Shown here in pieces: positions 8,191-16,860 of a stretch of DNA of 64,000 nucleotides. Numbering within the stretch: the stretch's first letter is position 1; each line of letters opens with the position of its first letter. The stretch lies in assembly GCA_965221145.1 (NCBI GenBank), contig OZ244877.1, forward strand, positions 3,410,001 to 3,474,000. Direction: 5' to 3'. The DNA is from Bin5 sp965221145. Lineage in GTDB: Bacteria > Chloroflexota > Anaerolineae > Caldilineales > Caldilineaceae. The notes beneath the pieces were generated by a model. The model worked only from the letters and a program-made list of their open reading frames with translations. It searched no databases and was not told where the DNA came from. The position numbers and the translations under genes are program-made.

Positions 8191-9024
8191 ATGACAGGAC
8201 CCGTCGTTAATCTGGAAGACATCGATAAAATTTTCGGGGAAGGCGCATCCAATCAGGTCCACGCGCTCAAAAAGATCAACCTGCACGTCGAGAAAAACGA
8301 GTTCATTTCGCTCATCGGCCCCTCCGGCTGCGGCAAGTCCACGCTGCTGCGGGTTGTGGGTGATCTGATCGAGCCGTCCGCTGGTGTCGCGACCGTCAAC
8401 GGCAAGAGCGCCCGCCAAGCCCGGCTCGATCAGGATTACGGCATCGTTTTTCAGGCCGCGACCCTGTATGACTGGCGCACGGTCGCCAAAAATGTGCAGC
8501 TCCCTCTGGAGTTGATGCAGTACAGCCGCGCGGAGAAGGAGCGGCGCACCCAGGCGATGCTGGCGTTGGTGGAGTTGTCCGACTTTGCCGCCCACTTCCC
8601 CTGGCAACTCTCCGGCGGGATGCAGCAGCGGGTGGCAATCGCCCGCGCGCTCTCATTTGAACCGTCGATTCTGCTGATGGACGAACCGTTCGGAGCGCTC
8701 GATGAGATGACCAGAGAGCGGCTCAATCTGGAGCTGCTGAACATCTGGCGCAAGACGGACACGACCGTGCTGTTCGTCACCCACAGCATTACCGAGGCGG
8801 TCTTTCTTTCCACGCGCGTGATCGTCATGTCCGCCCGCCCCGGTCGCGTCACCGCCGACATCGCCATCGATCTGCCCCAGCCCCGCAACGCAGAGACCCG
8901 CAGCAGTGTGCGCTTCTTCAAGTTGGAGACGGAAGTACGGGAGGCGTTACGCTTCAGCGAAGCGGCTGCGGGCGAGCCTTCTGGGAACGAAGGCGGCCAG
9001 TTGGCGGGAGAGGTAGAGGCATGA
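8191..9024 (+). CDS. ABC transporter ATPase, NitT/TauT type
   Basis: This is the cytoplasmic ATP-hydrolysing subunit of the importer. Walker A (GPSGCGKST, about residue 43), the ABC signature (LSGGMQQR), Walker B (LLMDEP) and the switch His (VTHSI) are all present, and the sequence is typical of the SsuB/TauB/ThiZ group. The start is uncertain. ATG 8191 is taken because the protein then begins directly before the first conserved strand. ATG 8176 is also possible, and ATG 8143 lies next to a dispersed repeat and is less likely. The TGA overlaps the ATG of the next permease, so the two are translationally coupled. The C-terminal tail (Ala/Gly/Glu rich) is unremarkable. Confidence 0.88.
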   Translation: MTGPVVNLEDIDKIFGEGASNQVHALKKINLHVEKNEFISLIGPSGCGKSTLLRVVGDLIEPSAGVATVNGKSARQARLDQDYGIVFQAATLYDWRTVAKNVQLPLELMQYSRAEKERRTQAMLALVELSDFAAHFPWQLSGGMQQRVAIARALSFEPSILLMDEPFGALDEMTRERLNLELLNIWRKTDTTVLFVTHSITEAVFLSTRVIVMSARPGRVTADIAIDLPQPRNAETRSSVRFFKLETEVREALRFSEAAAGEPSGNEGGQLAGEVEA

Positions 9025-9965
9025 GCGAGCGCAAGCAGCGCATCTGGGCGCCAATCCTCATTCTCGTCGCGCTTGTGATCATGTGGGAAGCGCTGGTGAC
9101 GGCCTTTGGAATCCAGCAGTTCCTGTTGCCCAAGCCTTCGGCCATCGTCGGCTACCTGGTTCAGATCGTGGTGATCGACGGGACGGCATCGGTTGCGGAT
9201 GCGGAAGAGATCTCCTTGGGCAGCCAGCTTCTCGTCTTCCTGCCGGCCGCCCTGTCACCGGAGCAACAGGCTACACTGGAAGAGGCCCGGTGGTTGAAGA
9301 TTCCGTTGGGCAGCCGCAGCGTTTCCATCCTGCGTGGCGGCAACCTGACCCCAATTCTGGCGGCCAGTTGGTTTACCCTAAAGGAGGCGGTCGGCGGGCT
9401 GGCGCTGGGCACGGTGGCGGGCATCGTCGTGGCGCTTGCCACGACCCGGTGGACCGCGTCGCGCGAGGCGCTGCTACCTTTCGCCATTGCCGCCAACTCC
9501 ATGCCGATCATTGCGTTTGCTCCGATCATGAACAATTGGTTCGGCATAGACAACCCGTTCTCCAAGATGGCGATTGTGACGATCATGATCTTCTTCCCGA
9601 TCATGATCAATACCGTGCGCGGGCTGATCTCGGTCGATAGCCGCTCCTTGGAACTGATGCGCTCTTACGCCGCCAGCGACTCTGAAATCCTCTTCAAGCT
9701 GCGGATTCCCAACGCGCTGCCCTCGCTGTTCAGCGGCCTGAAGGTGGCGGGCGCGCTCGCCATGATCGGGGCGATTGTGGGCGAATACTTCGGCGGCCCG
9801 CGCATCGCTCTCGGCGTCTTCATCACCCAGGAGGCCGCGCTCTTCCGTTTTGCTTCCGCCTGGGCCGCGATTCTCGTCGCCTGTCTTCTGGGCATCGCCC
9901 TCTACCTCATCATTCTGCTGGCGGAGCGGATGGCTATGCCCTGGCATCCGACCTTCCGAGCTTAG
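9021..9965 (+). CDS. ABC transporter permease, NitT/TauT type (second subunit)
   Basis: This 314-residue inner-membrane permease has the EAA-loop motif (SYAASDSEILFKLRIPNA). Its start overlaps the ATPase stop (ATGA). A segment of about 60 residues follows the first membrane span (roughly residues 45-110, including LSPEQQATLEEARWLK). It is predicted to be extracytoplasmic and is not usual in SsuC or ThiX permeases. The first permease has a different insert at the same position, so the two probably form the translocation pore together. The cargo is inferred from the hydantoinase link. Confidence 0.87.
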   Translation: MSERKQRIWAPILILVALVIMWEALVTAFGIQQFLLPKPSAIVGYLVQIVVIDGTASVADAEEISLGSQLLVFLPAALSPEQQATLEEARWLKIPLGSRSVSILRGGNLTPILAASWFTLKEAVGGLALGTVAGIVVALATTRWTASREALLPFAIAANSMPIIAFAPIMNNWFGIDNPFSKMAIVTIMIFFPIMINTVRGLISVDSRSLELMRSYAASDSEILFKLRIPNALPSLFSGLKVAGALAMIGAIVGEYFGGPRIALGVFITQEAALFRFASAWAAILVACLLGIALYLIILLAERMAMPWHPTFRA

Positions 9966-9976
9966 CTTTACGACTT

Positions 9977-10001
9977 GCAGGCGAGACGCCTGCGTTCCCA
10001 G
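9977..10001 (+). repeat. Dispersed GGCGAGACGCC-type repeat core
   Basis: This short copy reads GCAGGCGAGACGCCTGCG followed by TTCCCAGGA. It sits between the second permease and the binding-protein gene and contains a perfect stem, GCAGGCG/CGCCTGC. It may act as a processing or stabilising hairpin within the operon transcript. That role is inferred. Confidence 0.55.
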
Positions 10002-10035
10002 GAATCACGAACTCACCACACATCAGGAGGAACCA

Positions 10036-11166
10036 ATGAGAAATCGAACTGCATTCTTGTTGACGGTCGGCGCGCTGATCGTCCTCGTTTTGGGCGCATG
10101 TGTAGCGCCCGCGGCGCCGGCCTCAGAAGAGGCCGCGGCCGAAGGGGGATGCGCCCAACTCACGCCGGTGAAACTACAACTCCAGTGGGTGACGCAGTCC
10201 CAGTTCGCCGGATATTTTGCCGCCGTGAACCAAGGCTTCTACGCAGAACAGTGCCTGGACGTGACGATTCTTGAAGGCGCGGTCGATATCGTGCCCCAGC
10301 AGGTTGTCGCCTCCGGCCAGGCTGAATTTGGATTGGCGTGGGTGCCGAAGGTGTTGGCCTCGCGAGCCGAGGGCGCGGATCTGGTAAACATCGCCCAGGT
10401 ATTCCAGCGCAGCGGCACGCTGGAGGTCTCGTGGGCCGACGCGCCTATCGCCACCATCGCCGACATGGCGGGCAAGAAGGTCGGCACGTGGGGCTTTGGC
10501 AATGAACACGAACTGTTCGTCGCCATGCGCGGCGAGGGCATTGACCCGAACAACCCGGACGATGTCACCGTCATCCAGCAAAGCTTCGACATGCTGGCCC
10601 TGCTCAACCGGGAGTTGGACGCGGCCCAGGCGATGACCTACAACGAGTATGCCCAGGTGCTTGAGGCGGTCAATCCGGAAACCGGTGAACTCTACCAGCC
10701 TTCAGATCTGGTGGTCATCGACTTCAACGATGTGGGCACGGCGATGCTGCAAGATCATGTCTTCGCCCGTGAAGCATGGCTGGCGGAGGAGGGCAACGAG
10801 GAGATCGCGGTGCGCTTCCTGGCCGCCAGTTTCAAGGGCTGGCAATTCTGCCGCGATAGCTTTGACGCCTGCGTACAGGTCGTCCTCGATAACGGCCCCA
10901 CACTCGGCCAAAGCCACATGAGCTGGCAGTTGAACGAGATCAATCAGTTGATCTGGCCCTCCCCCGCCGGCATCGGCGTGATGGACCAGGGCCTGTGGGA
11001 TCAGACCGTGCAGGTGTCCGTGGACGGCGGCGTCGTTGCCGAAGCCCCCAGCGCAGGCGCTTTCCGCTCAGACCTGGCAGAATCCGCTCTGGAACTGGTG
11101 GGCGGTGATGTGAACGGTGAGAGCTACACACCCATCGAAGTCGAACTGGTCGAGGGCGGCGAATAA
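10036..11166 (+). CDS. ABC transporter substrate-binding lipoprotein, ThiY/NMT1 family
   Basis: This is a 376-residue secreted binding protein with a lipobox (LVLGAC, Cys22), so it is anchored to the outer face of the cytoplasmic membrane. The body matches the NMT1/THI5-like periplasmic fold: KLQLQWVTQSQFAGYFAA near the N-terminus, then GTWGFGNEHE. Members bind pyrimidine-like compounds such as HMP precursors, riboflavin or hydroxymethylpyrimidine analogues. ATG 10036 is chosen over an upstream in-frame start because a strong AGGAGG lies just before it and the signal peptide begins there. It is the last gene of the importer operon and is followed by a hairpin. Together with the hydantoinase it suggests uptake of a pyrimidine or hydantoin. 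Confidence 0.88.
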   Translation: MRNRTAFLLTVGALIVLVLGACVAPAAPASEEAAAEGGCAQLTPVKLQLQWVTQSQFAGYFAAVNQGFYAEQCLDVTILEGAVDIVPQQVVASGQAEFGLAWVPKVLASRAEGADLVNIAQVFQRSGTLEVSWADAPIATIADMAGKKVGTWGFGNEHELFVAMRGEGIDPNNPDDVTVIQQSFDMLALLNRELDAAQAMTYNEYAQVLEAVNPETGELYQPSDLVVIDFNDVGTAMLQDHVFAREAWLAEEGNEEIAVRFLAASFKGWQFCRDSFDACVQVVLDNGPTLGQSHMSWQLNEINQLIWPSPAGIGVMDQGLWDQTVQVSVDGGVVAEAPSAGAFRSDLAESALELVGGDVNGESYTPIEVELVEGGE

Positions 11167-11185
11167 CCTGTACCGCTCCTATATT

Positions 11186-11223
11186 GTGAACAGTGGCCGG
11201 TGAAGATGCTGGCCACTGTTCAC
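11186..11223 (+). terminator. Hairpin after the importer operon
   Basis: GTGAACAGTGGCC and GGCCACTGTTCAC form a perfect 13-bp stem with a 12-base loop, 20 bases after the stop codon. There is no clear U-tract, so it may be a processing or stabilising structure rather than a classical intrinsic terminator. Confidence 0.6.
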
Positions 11224-11254
11224 GGGCATTTGCACCGAGGTAAGGAGGAGCTAA

Positions 11255-11872
11255 GTGCGGCGACTGAGGGAATCTCTGACAGCCACATACGCGGCGCAGA
11301 CGGAGCGGCTACCGGCCCAGGGGCAGTGGACGTATGATGACTATGCCCGCCTGCCAGACGATGGCAAGCGCTACGAAGTGATACGGGGAGAGCTATATAT
11401 GTCGGCGGCGCCGCGACCGATGCACCAGCGAGTCATTACCCGTCTTGCTTTCTTTCTGGAAGGATACGTCGAAGAGCACAATCTGGGTACAGTCTTCGTC
11501 GCTCCCATTGATGTGATTCTCCCCGAAAAACTGGGAGACCCTGTCCAGCCGGATATTGTCGTCATTCGCCGGAAAAGTCTCCGCATCGTCGGCGAACTGA
11601 ATATCCAGGGCGCGCCCGACTTGGTCATGGAGGTGCTTTCTCCATCCAACCCGGCCCACGACCGCAGCCTGAAGTACGAACTCTACGCAGAGGCGGGCGT
11701 GCCGGAGTACTGGATCATCGATCCGCACGAACGGACGGTTGAGGTTTATGTTCTGCGGGACGGAACCTACGAACTGCTTGGACGCTTCAGCGAGGGTGAA
11801 ACCGCCCGATCGGATGTGTTGAACGGCTTTGCTGTCATTGTAGACGAGGTAATGCCTTTGGGATTTTCTTAG
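11255..11872 (+). CDS. Uma2-family (DUF820) PD-(D/E)XK protein, copy 1
   Basis: This 205-residue protein belongs to the Uma2 family, a restriction-endonuclease-like fold abundant in Chloroflexota and cyanobacteria and of unclear role. Visible signatures are YDDYARLPDDGKRYEVI at the N-terminus, the QPDIVVI strand with an acidic residue, VMEVLSPSN with a candidate catalytic Glu, and LKYELYAEAGVPEYWIID with a Lys. The GTG start at 11255 is supported by AAGGAGG eight bases upstream. The next gene is a close paralogue, so this is a tandem duplication. Confidence 0.88.
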   Translation: MRRLRESLTATYAAQTERLPAQGQWTYDDYARLPDDGKRYEVIRGELYMSAAPRPMHQRVITRLAFFLEGYVEEHNLGTVFVAPIDVILPEKLGDPVQPDIVVIRRKSLRIVGELNIQGAPDLVMEVLSPSNPAHDRSLKYELYAEAGVPEYWIIDPHERTVEVYVLRDGTYELLGRFSEGETARSDVLNGFAVIVDEVMPLGFS

Positions 11873-11935
11873 CCGACACAGCAGGCAAGATCGCCACATG
11901 AGGGCGTGAATGGAAGGATGGACAAAGTGCGGTAA

Positions 11936-12535
11936 TTGCGGGAATCTCTGACAGCCACATACGCGGCGCAGACGGAGCAGCTTCCGGCCCAAGGGCAGTG
12001 GACCTATGACGACTATGCCCGCCTCCCGGACGATGGCCGGCGCTACGAGGTAATTCGAGGAGAGTTGCATATGTCGTCGGCGCCGCGACCGCTGCATCAG
12101 CGAGTCATATTTTTTATCTCGAACGTTCTTGGAAATTTCCTCAATGATCACAATCAGGGGACGGCCTTCGGCGCGCCCATTGACGTGATACTTCCTGGAA
12201 AACTGGGAGACCCTGAACAGCCGGACATTCTCTGCATTCGCAGCGAACGACTCCACATCATCGGCGAGACTCTCATTGACGGCGCACCCGACTTGGTCAT
12301 GGAGGTGCTGTCTCCATCCAATCCGGCCCACGACCGTAGCCTGAAGTACCAACTCTACGCAGAGGCGGGCGTGCCGGAGTACTGGATCATCGATCCGCAC
12401 GAACGCAGAGTCGAAGTCTTTGTATTGCGCGGCAGGGACTACGAGCTGCTGGGGCGTTACGGCGACGATGACACTGCTCGCTCGGAAGTGCTGGAGGGAT
12501 TTGCTTTCAAACCAGACGAGGTTTTCCCCGCATGA
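11936..12535 (+). CDS. Uma2-family protein, copy 2
   Basis: This is a tandem paralogue of the preceding gene with all the same motifs (QPDILCI, VMEVLSPSN, LKYQLYAEAGVPEYWIID). The position equivalent to the GTG start of copy 1 is still present (AAGTGCGG), but the next codon is now TAA, so translation must start lower; TTG 11936 is the first in-frame candidate. The protein keeps full length apart from the first two residues. Its stop overlaps the ATG of the reductase gene, suggesting coupled translation. A weak start may mean low expression. Confidence 0.85.
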   Translation: MRESLTATYAAQTEQLPAQGQWTYDDYARLPDDGRRYEVIRGELHMSSAPRPLHQRVIFFISNVLGNFLNDHNQGTAFGAPIDVILPGKLGDPEQPDILCIRSERLHIIGETLIDGAPDLVMEVLSPSNPAHDRSLKYQLYAEAGVPEYWIIDPHERRVEVFVLRGRDYELLGRYGDDDTARSEVLEGFAFKPDEVFPA

Positions 12536-13377
12536 TCCTGGTAACCGGCGCGGCAGGGAAGTCCGGCACTGAGGTTATTCATGCCCTCTCGCAGGGCAGT
12601 CAGCCGGTTCGCGCCTGGTTGCGCCGCGCCGAGCAGGCTGAAGGGCTACCCGTAGTCGATACGGTAATCGGCGACCTGGAGGATGCGCGCCTGTGGCGGT
12701 ACGCGTGCCTCGATGTGGATGCGCTCTATTTCATTTGCCCCAACATGCACAACCGCGAAGTGGAGATCGGAAGGCTGGCACTGCGGGCGGCAAAGGAGGC
12801 CGACATAAGTCGCTTTGTCTACCATTCAGTCCTTCACCCGCAGACGGAAGAGATGCCGCATCACTGGCAGAAGATGCGCGTGGAAGAGGAGATTTTCCGC
12901 AGCGGCGTGCCCTTCACCATTCTTCAGCCATGCGCCTATATGCAGAACGTTTCGGCCTACCGAGAACCGATCACGATGTCGGGCCGATATGCCGTGCCGT
13001 ATGACATCCGCGCCCGCTTTGCGCTCGTTGACCTGACAGACGTCGCGCAGGCTGCGGCCCTCGTCCTCTCGGAACCAGGTCATTCAGGGGCGATTTACGA
13101 ATTGGCGGGACCGGCCAATCTGTCCTCCACGGAGATAGCGCAGACGTTGACTGACCACTTGCAGCGATTGGTCCAGGCCGTGCAAACTCCCCTGGATGAA
13201 TGGGAGCGGTCCGCCATTGCCAGCGGGATGCCCTCCTCTGCAATTGAAATGCTGGCCGCAATGTTTCGCTATTACCACCGCTACGGGCTGGTTGGCAACA
13301 GCAACATTCTGGGCTGGCTGCTGGGCCGTCCTCCGACATCGTTGGCCAAGTTCGTGGCGCGGGCGTTTCCCGTCTGA
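12532..13377 (+). CDS. NmrA-like NAD(P)-binding reductase
   Basis: This 281-residue atypical short-chain dehydrogenase has an N-terminal Rossmann motif, ILVTGAAGKSGTEV, close to the GxxGxxG of the NmrA/quinone oxidoreductase 2 group. YHSVLHP and FTILQPCAYMQN are typical of this group. The canonical YxxxK catalytic pair is not evident, as usual for NmrA-like proteins. The ATG overlaps the stop of the second Uma2 gene. The substrate is unknown. Confidence 0.82.
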   Translation: MILVTGAAGKSGTEVIHALSQGSQPVRAWLRRAEQAEGLPVVDTVIGDLEDARLWRYACLDVDALYFICPNMHNREVEIGRLALRAAKEADISRFVYHSVLHPQTEEMPHHWQKMRVEEEIFRSGVPFTILQPCAYMQNVSAYREPITMSGRYAVPYDIRARFALVDLTDVAQAAALVLSEPGHSGAIYELAGPANLSSTEIAQTLTDHLQRLVQAVQTPLDEWERSAIASGMPSSAIEMLAAMFRYYHRYGLVGNSNILGWLLGRPPTSLAKFVARAFPV

Positions 13378-13451
13378 TGCAGGCGCCCCCCAATCCAGTT
13401 GCCGCTCCTGTCGGCGGCAACCACAGACCACGTTTCACCGGAGGCGTTTCC

Positions 13452-14315
13452 ATGCGGTTCATCCTCTCAACCGGTTCCCTGTACAGTTACGGCATCGACC
13501 GCGTCTTTGCGCTGGCCGCTGAAGCCGGCTTCGACGGCATCGAACTGCTCGTCGATCACCGCTGGGACACGCGCCAGGCCGACTATCTGCAACAGTTGAT
13601 GAGCCGCCACGCGTTGCCGGTGCCTGCGCTCCACAGCCCTTTCAACCGCAACTGCCAGGGCTGGGGTGAGACCGAGTTTGGCGCCGTCGCCCGCACGGTT
13701 GAACTGGCCGCCGAACTGGACGCGCAAGCCGTCGTCCACCACCTCCCTATGCGCTTCCCCTATGCCTTCCTACAGACCAGCAGCCGCAGTATGCTGCTAC
13801 CCAACCCCTTCGACCGCAGCAACCGCAAATACGTTGCCTGGCTCATGGAGAGCTATCAGGTGCTTCAGGCGTCTACCGACGTGCTGCTGTGCATCGAGAA
13901 TCTGCCAGCCCAGCGCGTCCTAGGTCTGGGCGTCAACCCGGCCCGCTGGAACGCGCACAGCCGCGCAACGCTCGCCGACATCACCCGCTTCCCGCACATC
14001 ACTATGGACACGACCCATCTGGGCACGTGGGGTCTGGACCCCGTGGAGGCATACAGCATTTGGGGGGAGCGGGTTAAGCACGTGCATCTGAGCAACTTCG
14101 ATGGCCGCGAGCACCGCCGCCCGGAGGATGGCTCACTACGGCTGGACGCGCTGCTGGCCCGCATGGCCGCGGAAAGTTACGAATACCCGGTCTCTTTGGA
14201 ATTGCAACCGGATGCTCTAGACGCCGGAGCGCCCGACGAACGGATCATCGCGCTATTGCAGGGAAGCCTGGACTACTGCCGGAAGGCAGCAACAGTTGAG
14301 AACCTTGCGTTGTGA
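13452..14315 (+). CDS. Sugar phosphate isomerase/epimerase-like TIM-barrel protein
   Basis: This is a xylose-isomerase-like TIM-barrel protein of 287 residues. Motifs include FDGIELLVDH at strand 2, LHSPFN, LLCIENLP, ITMDTTHLGTWG and HVHLSNFDGREH, where the conserved Glu, Asp and His residues would bind a metal. ATG 13452 is preferred to an in-frame ATG at 13377 because the family begins directly at the first strand (MRFILSTGSL). Such proteins act in inositol or uncommon sugar catabolism; the substrate cannot be read from sequence. Confidence 0.85.
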   Translation: MRFILSTGSLYSYGIDRVFALAAEAGFDGIELLVDHRWDTRQADYLQQLMSRHALPVPALHSPFNRNCQGWGETEFGAVARTVELAAELDAQAVVHHLPMRFPYAFLQTSSRSMLLPNPFDRSNRKYVAWLMESYQVLQASTDVLLCIENLPAQRVLGLGVNPARWNAHSRATLADITRFPHITMDTTHLGTWGLDPVEAYSIWGERVKHVHLSNFDGREHRRPEDGSLRLDALLARMAAESYEYPVSLELQPDALDAGAPDERIIALLQGSLDYCRKAATVENLAL

Positions 14316-14345
14316 AATCAGATTCGGCGAGACTATACCTAGCCC

Positions 14346-15326
14346 CTACTCCATCGGATAGCGCAACCCCCAGTCCGCCCGCAGGCCGTCCAACAGCCGC
14401 ATGATGGCCAACGTCTCGTCCAATGGCATTATCGGATGCTCCGTCAGGCCGTCGCGCAGACAGCGGCCACATTCCACGGCCTGATAGTTCCAACCATTGC
14501 CTATGATGTCCGGACGCACCGTCTCCGGGTCGTGGCCGTCGCGGCTGATAGTGAAGCCGGACGGGCCCCACCAGCGCTCATGGGCGCGAATCTCGCCCTG
14601 CGTCCCGCTGATGACGAGCGAATGGGGCGTGTTTGCTCTGACCGCAGTGGACATGACTGCCAGCGCGCCGTCATCGTACTGGAAGAGAATGCCCGCCATC
14701 TCGTCCACGCCTGTCACGCCAAGATGCGCCAGCGAAGCAATGCGCGCCGGCTCCCCCAACAGGTGATGGGCCAGCGAAATTGAGTATACGCCCACATCCA
14801 GCAGCGCGCCGCCGCCCAAAGCCAGGTTGAACGCGCGCCGCTCCGGGTTAAGCGGAGCGCGGTAACAGAAATCCGCGTGAATCATGCGGATGTCGCCAAT
14901 CTGCCCTTCCTCAATGCGGCGCGCCATCTCGCGGATGTGGGGCAGAAAGCGCGTCCACATCGCCTCCATGAGAAACGCGCTATGGAAGCGGGCGCAGTCG
15001 ACTATCTCCTGGGCTTCCGAACTGTTGATGGCGAACGGTTTCTCGCACAAAACACCCTTGCCGGCGCGCAGGCAAGTGATCGTATTCTCTTTGTGCAGAG
15101 TATGGGGCGTGGCAATGTAGATGATGTCCACGTCGGGGTCGGCGGCGAGCGCGTCGTAGGTGGGATGGCGATGGGGAATGTCGAAGCGGTCCGCGAACCT
15201 ATCGGCGGTCTCCTGCGCGCGCGAGCCGACAGCGACGATCTCGGCATCCTTCTCCGCGCCCAGACCGGTCGCAAAGTCGCCGGCGATGCGGCCCGTACCC
15301 AGAATCCCCCAGCGAGTCTTTTCCAT
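14346..15326 (-). CDS. Gfo/Idh/MocA-family oxidoreductase
   Basis: This 326-residue NAD(P)-dependent dehydrogenase begins with the Rossmann motif WGILGTGRIAGDF. The sequence CEKPFAIN carries the conserved Glu-Lys-Pro of the family, and GGALLDVGVYSISLAHHLLG is characteristic of the C-terminal domain of the trans-dihydrodiol or xylose dehydrogenase branch. ATG 15326 is preferred over the longer open frame because GGAG lies upstream and the Rossmann strand starts there. It is convergent with the TIM-barrel gene. Confidence 0.88.
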   Translation of the reverse strand: MEKTRWGILGTGRIAGDFATGLGAEKDAEIVAVGSRAQETADRFADRFDIPHRHPTYDALAADPDVDIIYIATPHTLHKENTITCLRAGKGVLCEKPFAINSSEAQEIVDCARFHSAFLMEAMWTRFLPHIREMARRIEEGQIGDIRMIHADFCYRAPLNPERRAFNLALGGGALLDVGVYSISLAHHLLGEPARIASLAHLGVTGVDEMAGILFQYDDGALAVMSTAVRANTPHSLVISGTQGEIRAHERWWGPSGFTISRDGHDPETVRPDIIGNGWNYQAVECGRCLRDGLTEHPIMPLDETLAIMRLLDGLRADWGLRYPME

Positions 15327-15396
15327 TTTTCTCAGCTCCAGAAGTGTAGGCAGGTTGTGGGAACAGTTGGGGAAGTAAAACACGACTGCCACAGAC

Positions 15397-15424
15397 TGTC
15401 AACCGTTTGGCTCTATGTTATACT
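15397..15424 (+). promoter_or_regulatory. Candidate promoter for the lipoprotein gene
   Basis: Extended -10 TGTTATACT with TATACT at 15419-15424, and a TGTCAA -35-like element 16 bases upstream. It lies about 60 bases before the start codon. Confidence 0.4.
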
Positions 15425-15484
15425 GCACTCATTCGCTGGAAGCGCTGAAGTGAGTCGGCGCAAACTTTATCTGACCAATACACA

Positions 15485-16804
15485 ATGAACAAGCAATCGC
15501 TCATTCTCATTCTATTGGCATTGCTCCTGGGCGGTTGCGGCCGCCTGGAGTGGAGCATCGGCCCGCTGCTGCGCGATGTGACCGTAGCGCCGGATGAGAT
15601 ATCCCCCAACGCCGACAGGGATACCGACGTTACCGAGATTCGCTATAGCCTCAGCCGCTCTGCCTATGTCAGCATCTTTTTCGAGAACAAAGACGACGAA
15701 CGATTCTACTTCCGCAAGGACCGCCGCCGCTCGCCCGGCAACTACGGCGTGCTGTGGGGGGGCGTTATGGATGAGCCGGAGATCGAGATGGTCGAAGGCG
15801 GCACCAACCAGATTCTCAGCCGCGTGTTGCCGGACGGCAGATACCGTTGGGTGGTGCAGGCCACCGATGACAACGCTGCCACCGAAAGCGTTGACGGCAC
15901 GATCACTTTGGAGAATGGGGACACGGACATTCCGCGGCTGGAAAACTTCGCCGTCGTGCCCACCGTTTTCCGCCCCAATCTGGACGGCCTGCGAGACGAC
16001 TGGGTGAGCGTCACCTACAACCTGTCGAAAGAGGTGCAGAATGTGCAGGTCTATCTCCTGAATCCGGAAAGGCCGGGCGTAAAGTTCCACATCGCCGAAG
16101 GCCCGAACACGATTGAACCGGGGGAAATGGGCAATCACACATACAAGTATTTCGGTGGGGCTGAACTGAATGCGGAGCCTCCGCCTGACGGTCCCTATCA
16201 GGTCGTCGGCGAGGCCAACGATCTAGCCGGAAATCGAGTGCGGGTCACCCGCAACCTGACGATAGAGAGCGGGGGCATACCGCGCGCCGACGTTGTGCAA
16301 GGTGAGATCGACTGGGTGGGAGAGACAAATAGGGTGGCCAGCATTCCCCTGGGCCAGAAACTTTGTTTCACGACAATAATCAAGAATGAAGGAGAGGTTC
16401 CTATCCGCACAAATGGCCCCTGGCCGGGCCAAGAGTACCTTTTTGCCAAGGATTTCATCCCTGAGACCTTTAACAGCATTGCGGCCAGACCGGAAAATCG
16501 CGGCAAGTATTGGTTTGAGCAGCCCGGTGTGTTTCGATTTGGCATCAACTTTAGTACTACCGGGTATCCTTATCCCTTCCGTTGGGCCATTGCCCGTCAG
16601 GAAGACTTGGAATACCTGAAATTTGAGGAACAGAGCGGGTGGTATCTGATGCCTGGCAAGTCTGGCCGTGTCAACGGTTGTATTCGCTTTGAAGGTAGAC
16701 CCCCAGGGGGCAATGTTCTCTGGTGGGGGGGATTGATCCACGAAGCATACGGCCACCCCAACGATTACATCGACCGCATCACCGTCAATGTCGGCGAGGA
16801 ATAG
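15485..16804 (+). CDS. Lipoprotein with FlgD-like Ig repeats
   Basis: This 439-residue exported lipoprotein has the lipobox LLLGGC (Cys18). Two segments read like FlgD-type immunoglobulin-like repeats: residues about 28-135 (VTVAPDEISPNADRDTD, then LPDGRYRWVVQATD) and 150-265 (FAVVPTVFRPNLDGLRDD, then PPDGPYQVVGEANDLAGN). The C-terminal third contains an Ig-like segment (LCFTTIIKNEGEVPIRTNG) similar in pattern to a CARDB-type fold. It is probably a surface protein. It precedes two glycosyltransferases, but no functional link can be shown. Confidence 0.72.
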   Translation: MNKQSLILILLALLLGGCGRLEWSIGPLLRDVTVAPDEISPNADRDTDVTEIRYSLSRSAYVSIFFENKDDERFYFRKDRRRSPGNYGVLWGGVMDEPEIEMVEGGTNQILSRVLPDGRYRWVVQATDDNAATESVDGTITLENGDTDIPRLENFAVVPTVFRPNLDGLRDDWVSVTYNLSKEVQNVQVYLLNPERPGVKFHIAEGPNTIEPGEMGNHTYKYFGGAELNAEPPPDGPYQVVGEANDLAGNRVRVTRNLTIESGGIPRADVVQGEIDWVGETNRVASIPLGQKLCFTTIIKNEGEVPIRTNGPWPGQEYLFAKDFIPETFNSIAARPENRGKYWFEQPGVFRFGINFSTTGYPYPFRWAIARQEDLEYLKFEEQSGWYLMPGKSGRVNGCIRFEGRPPGGNVLWWGGLIHEAYGHPNDYIDRITVNVGEE

Positions 16805-16860
16805 ACGCAGCCGGTGCGTCGCCCCAACAGCCGGTTTCGGCTTGCTCGTCTCGCAATATC

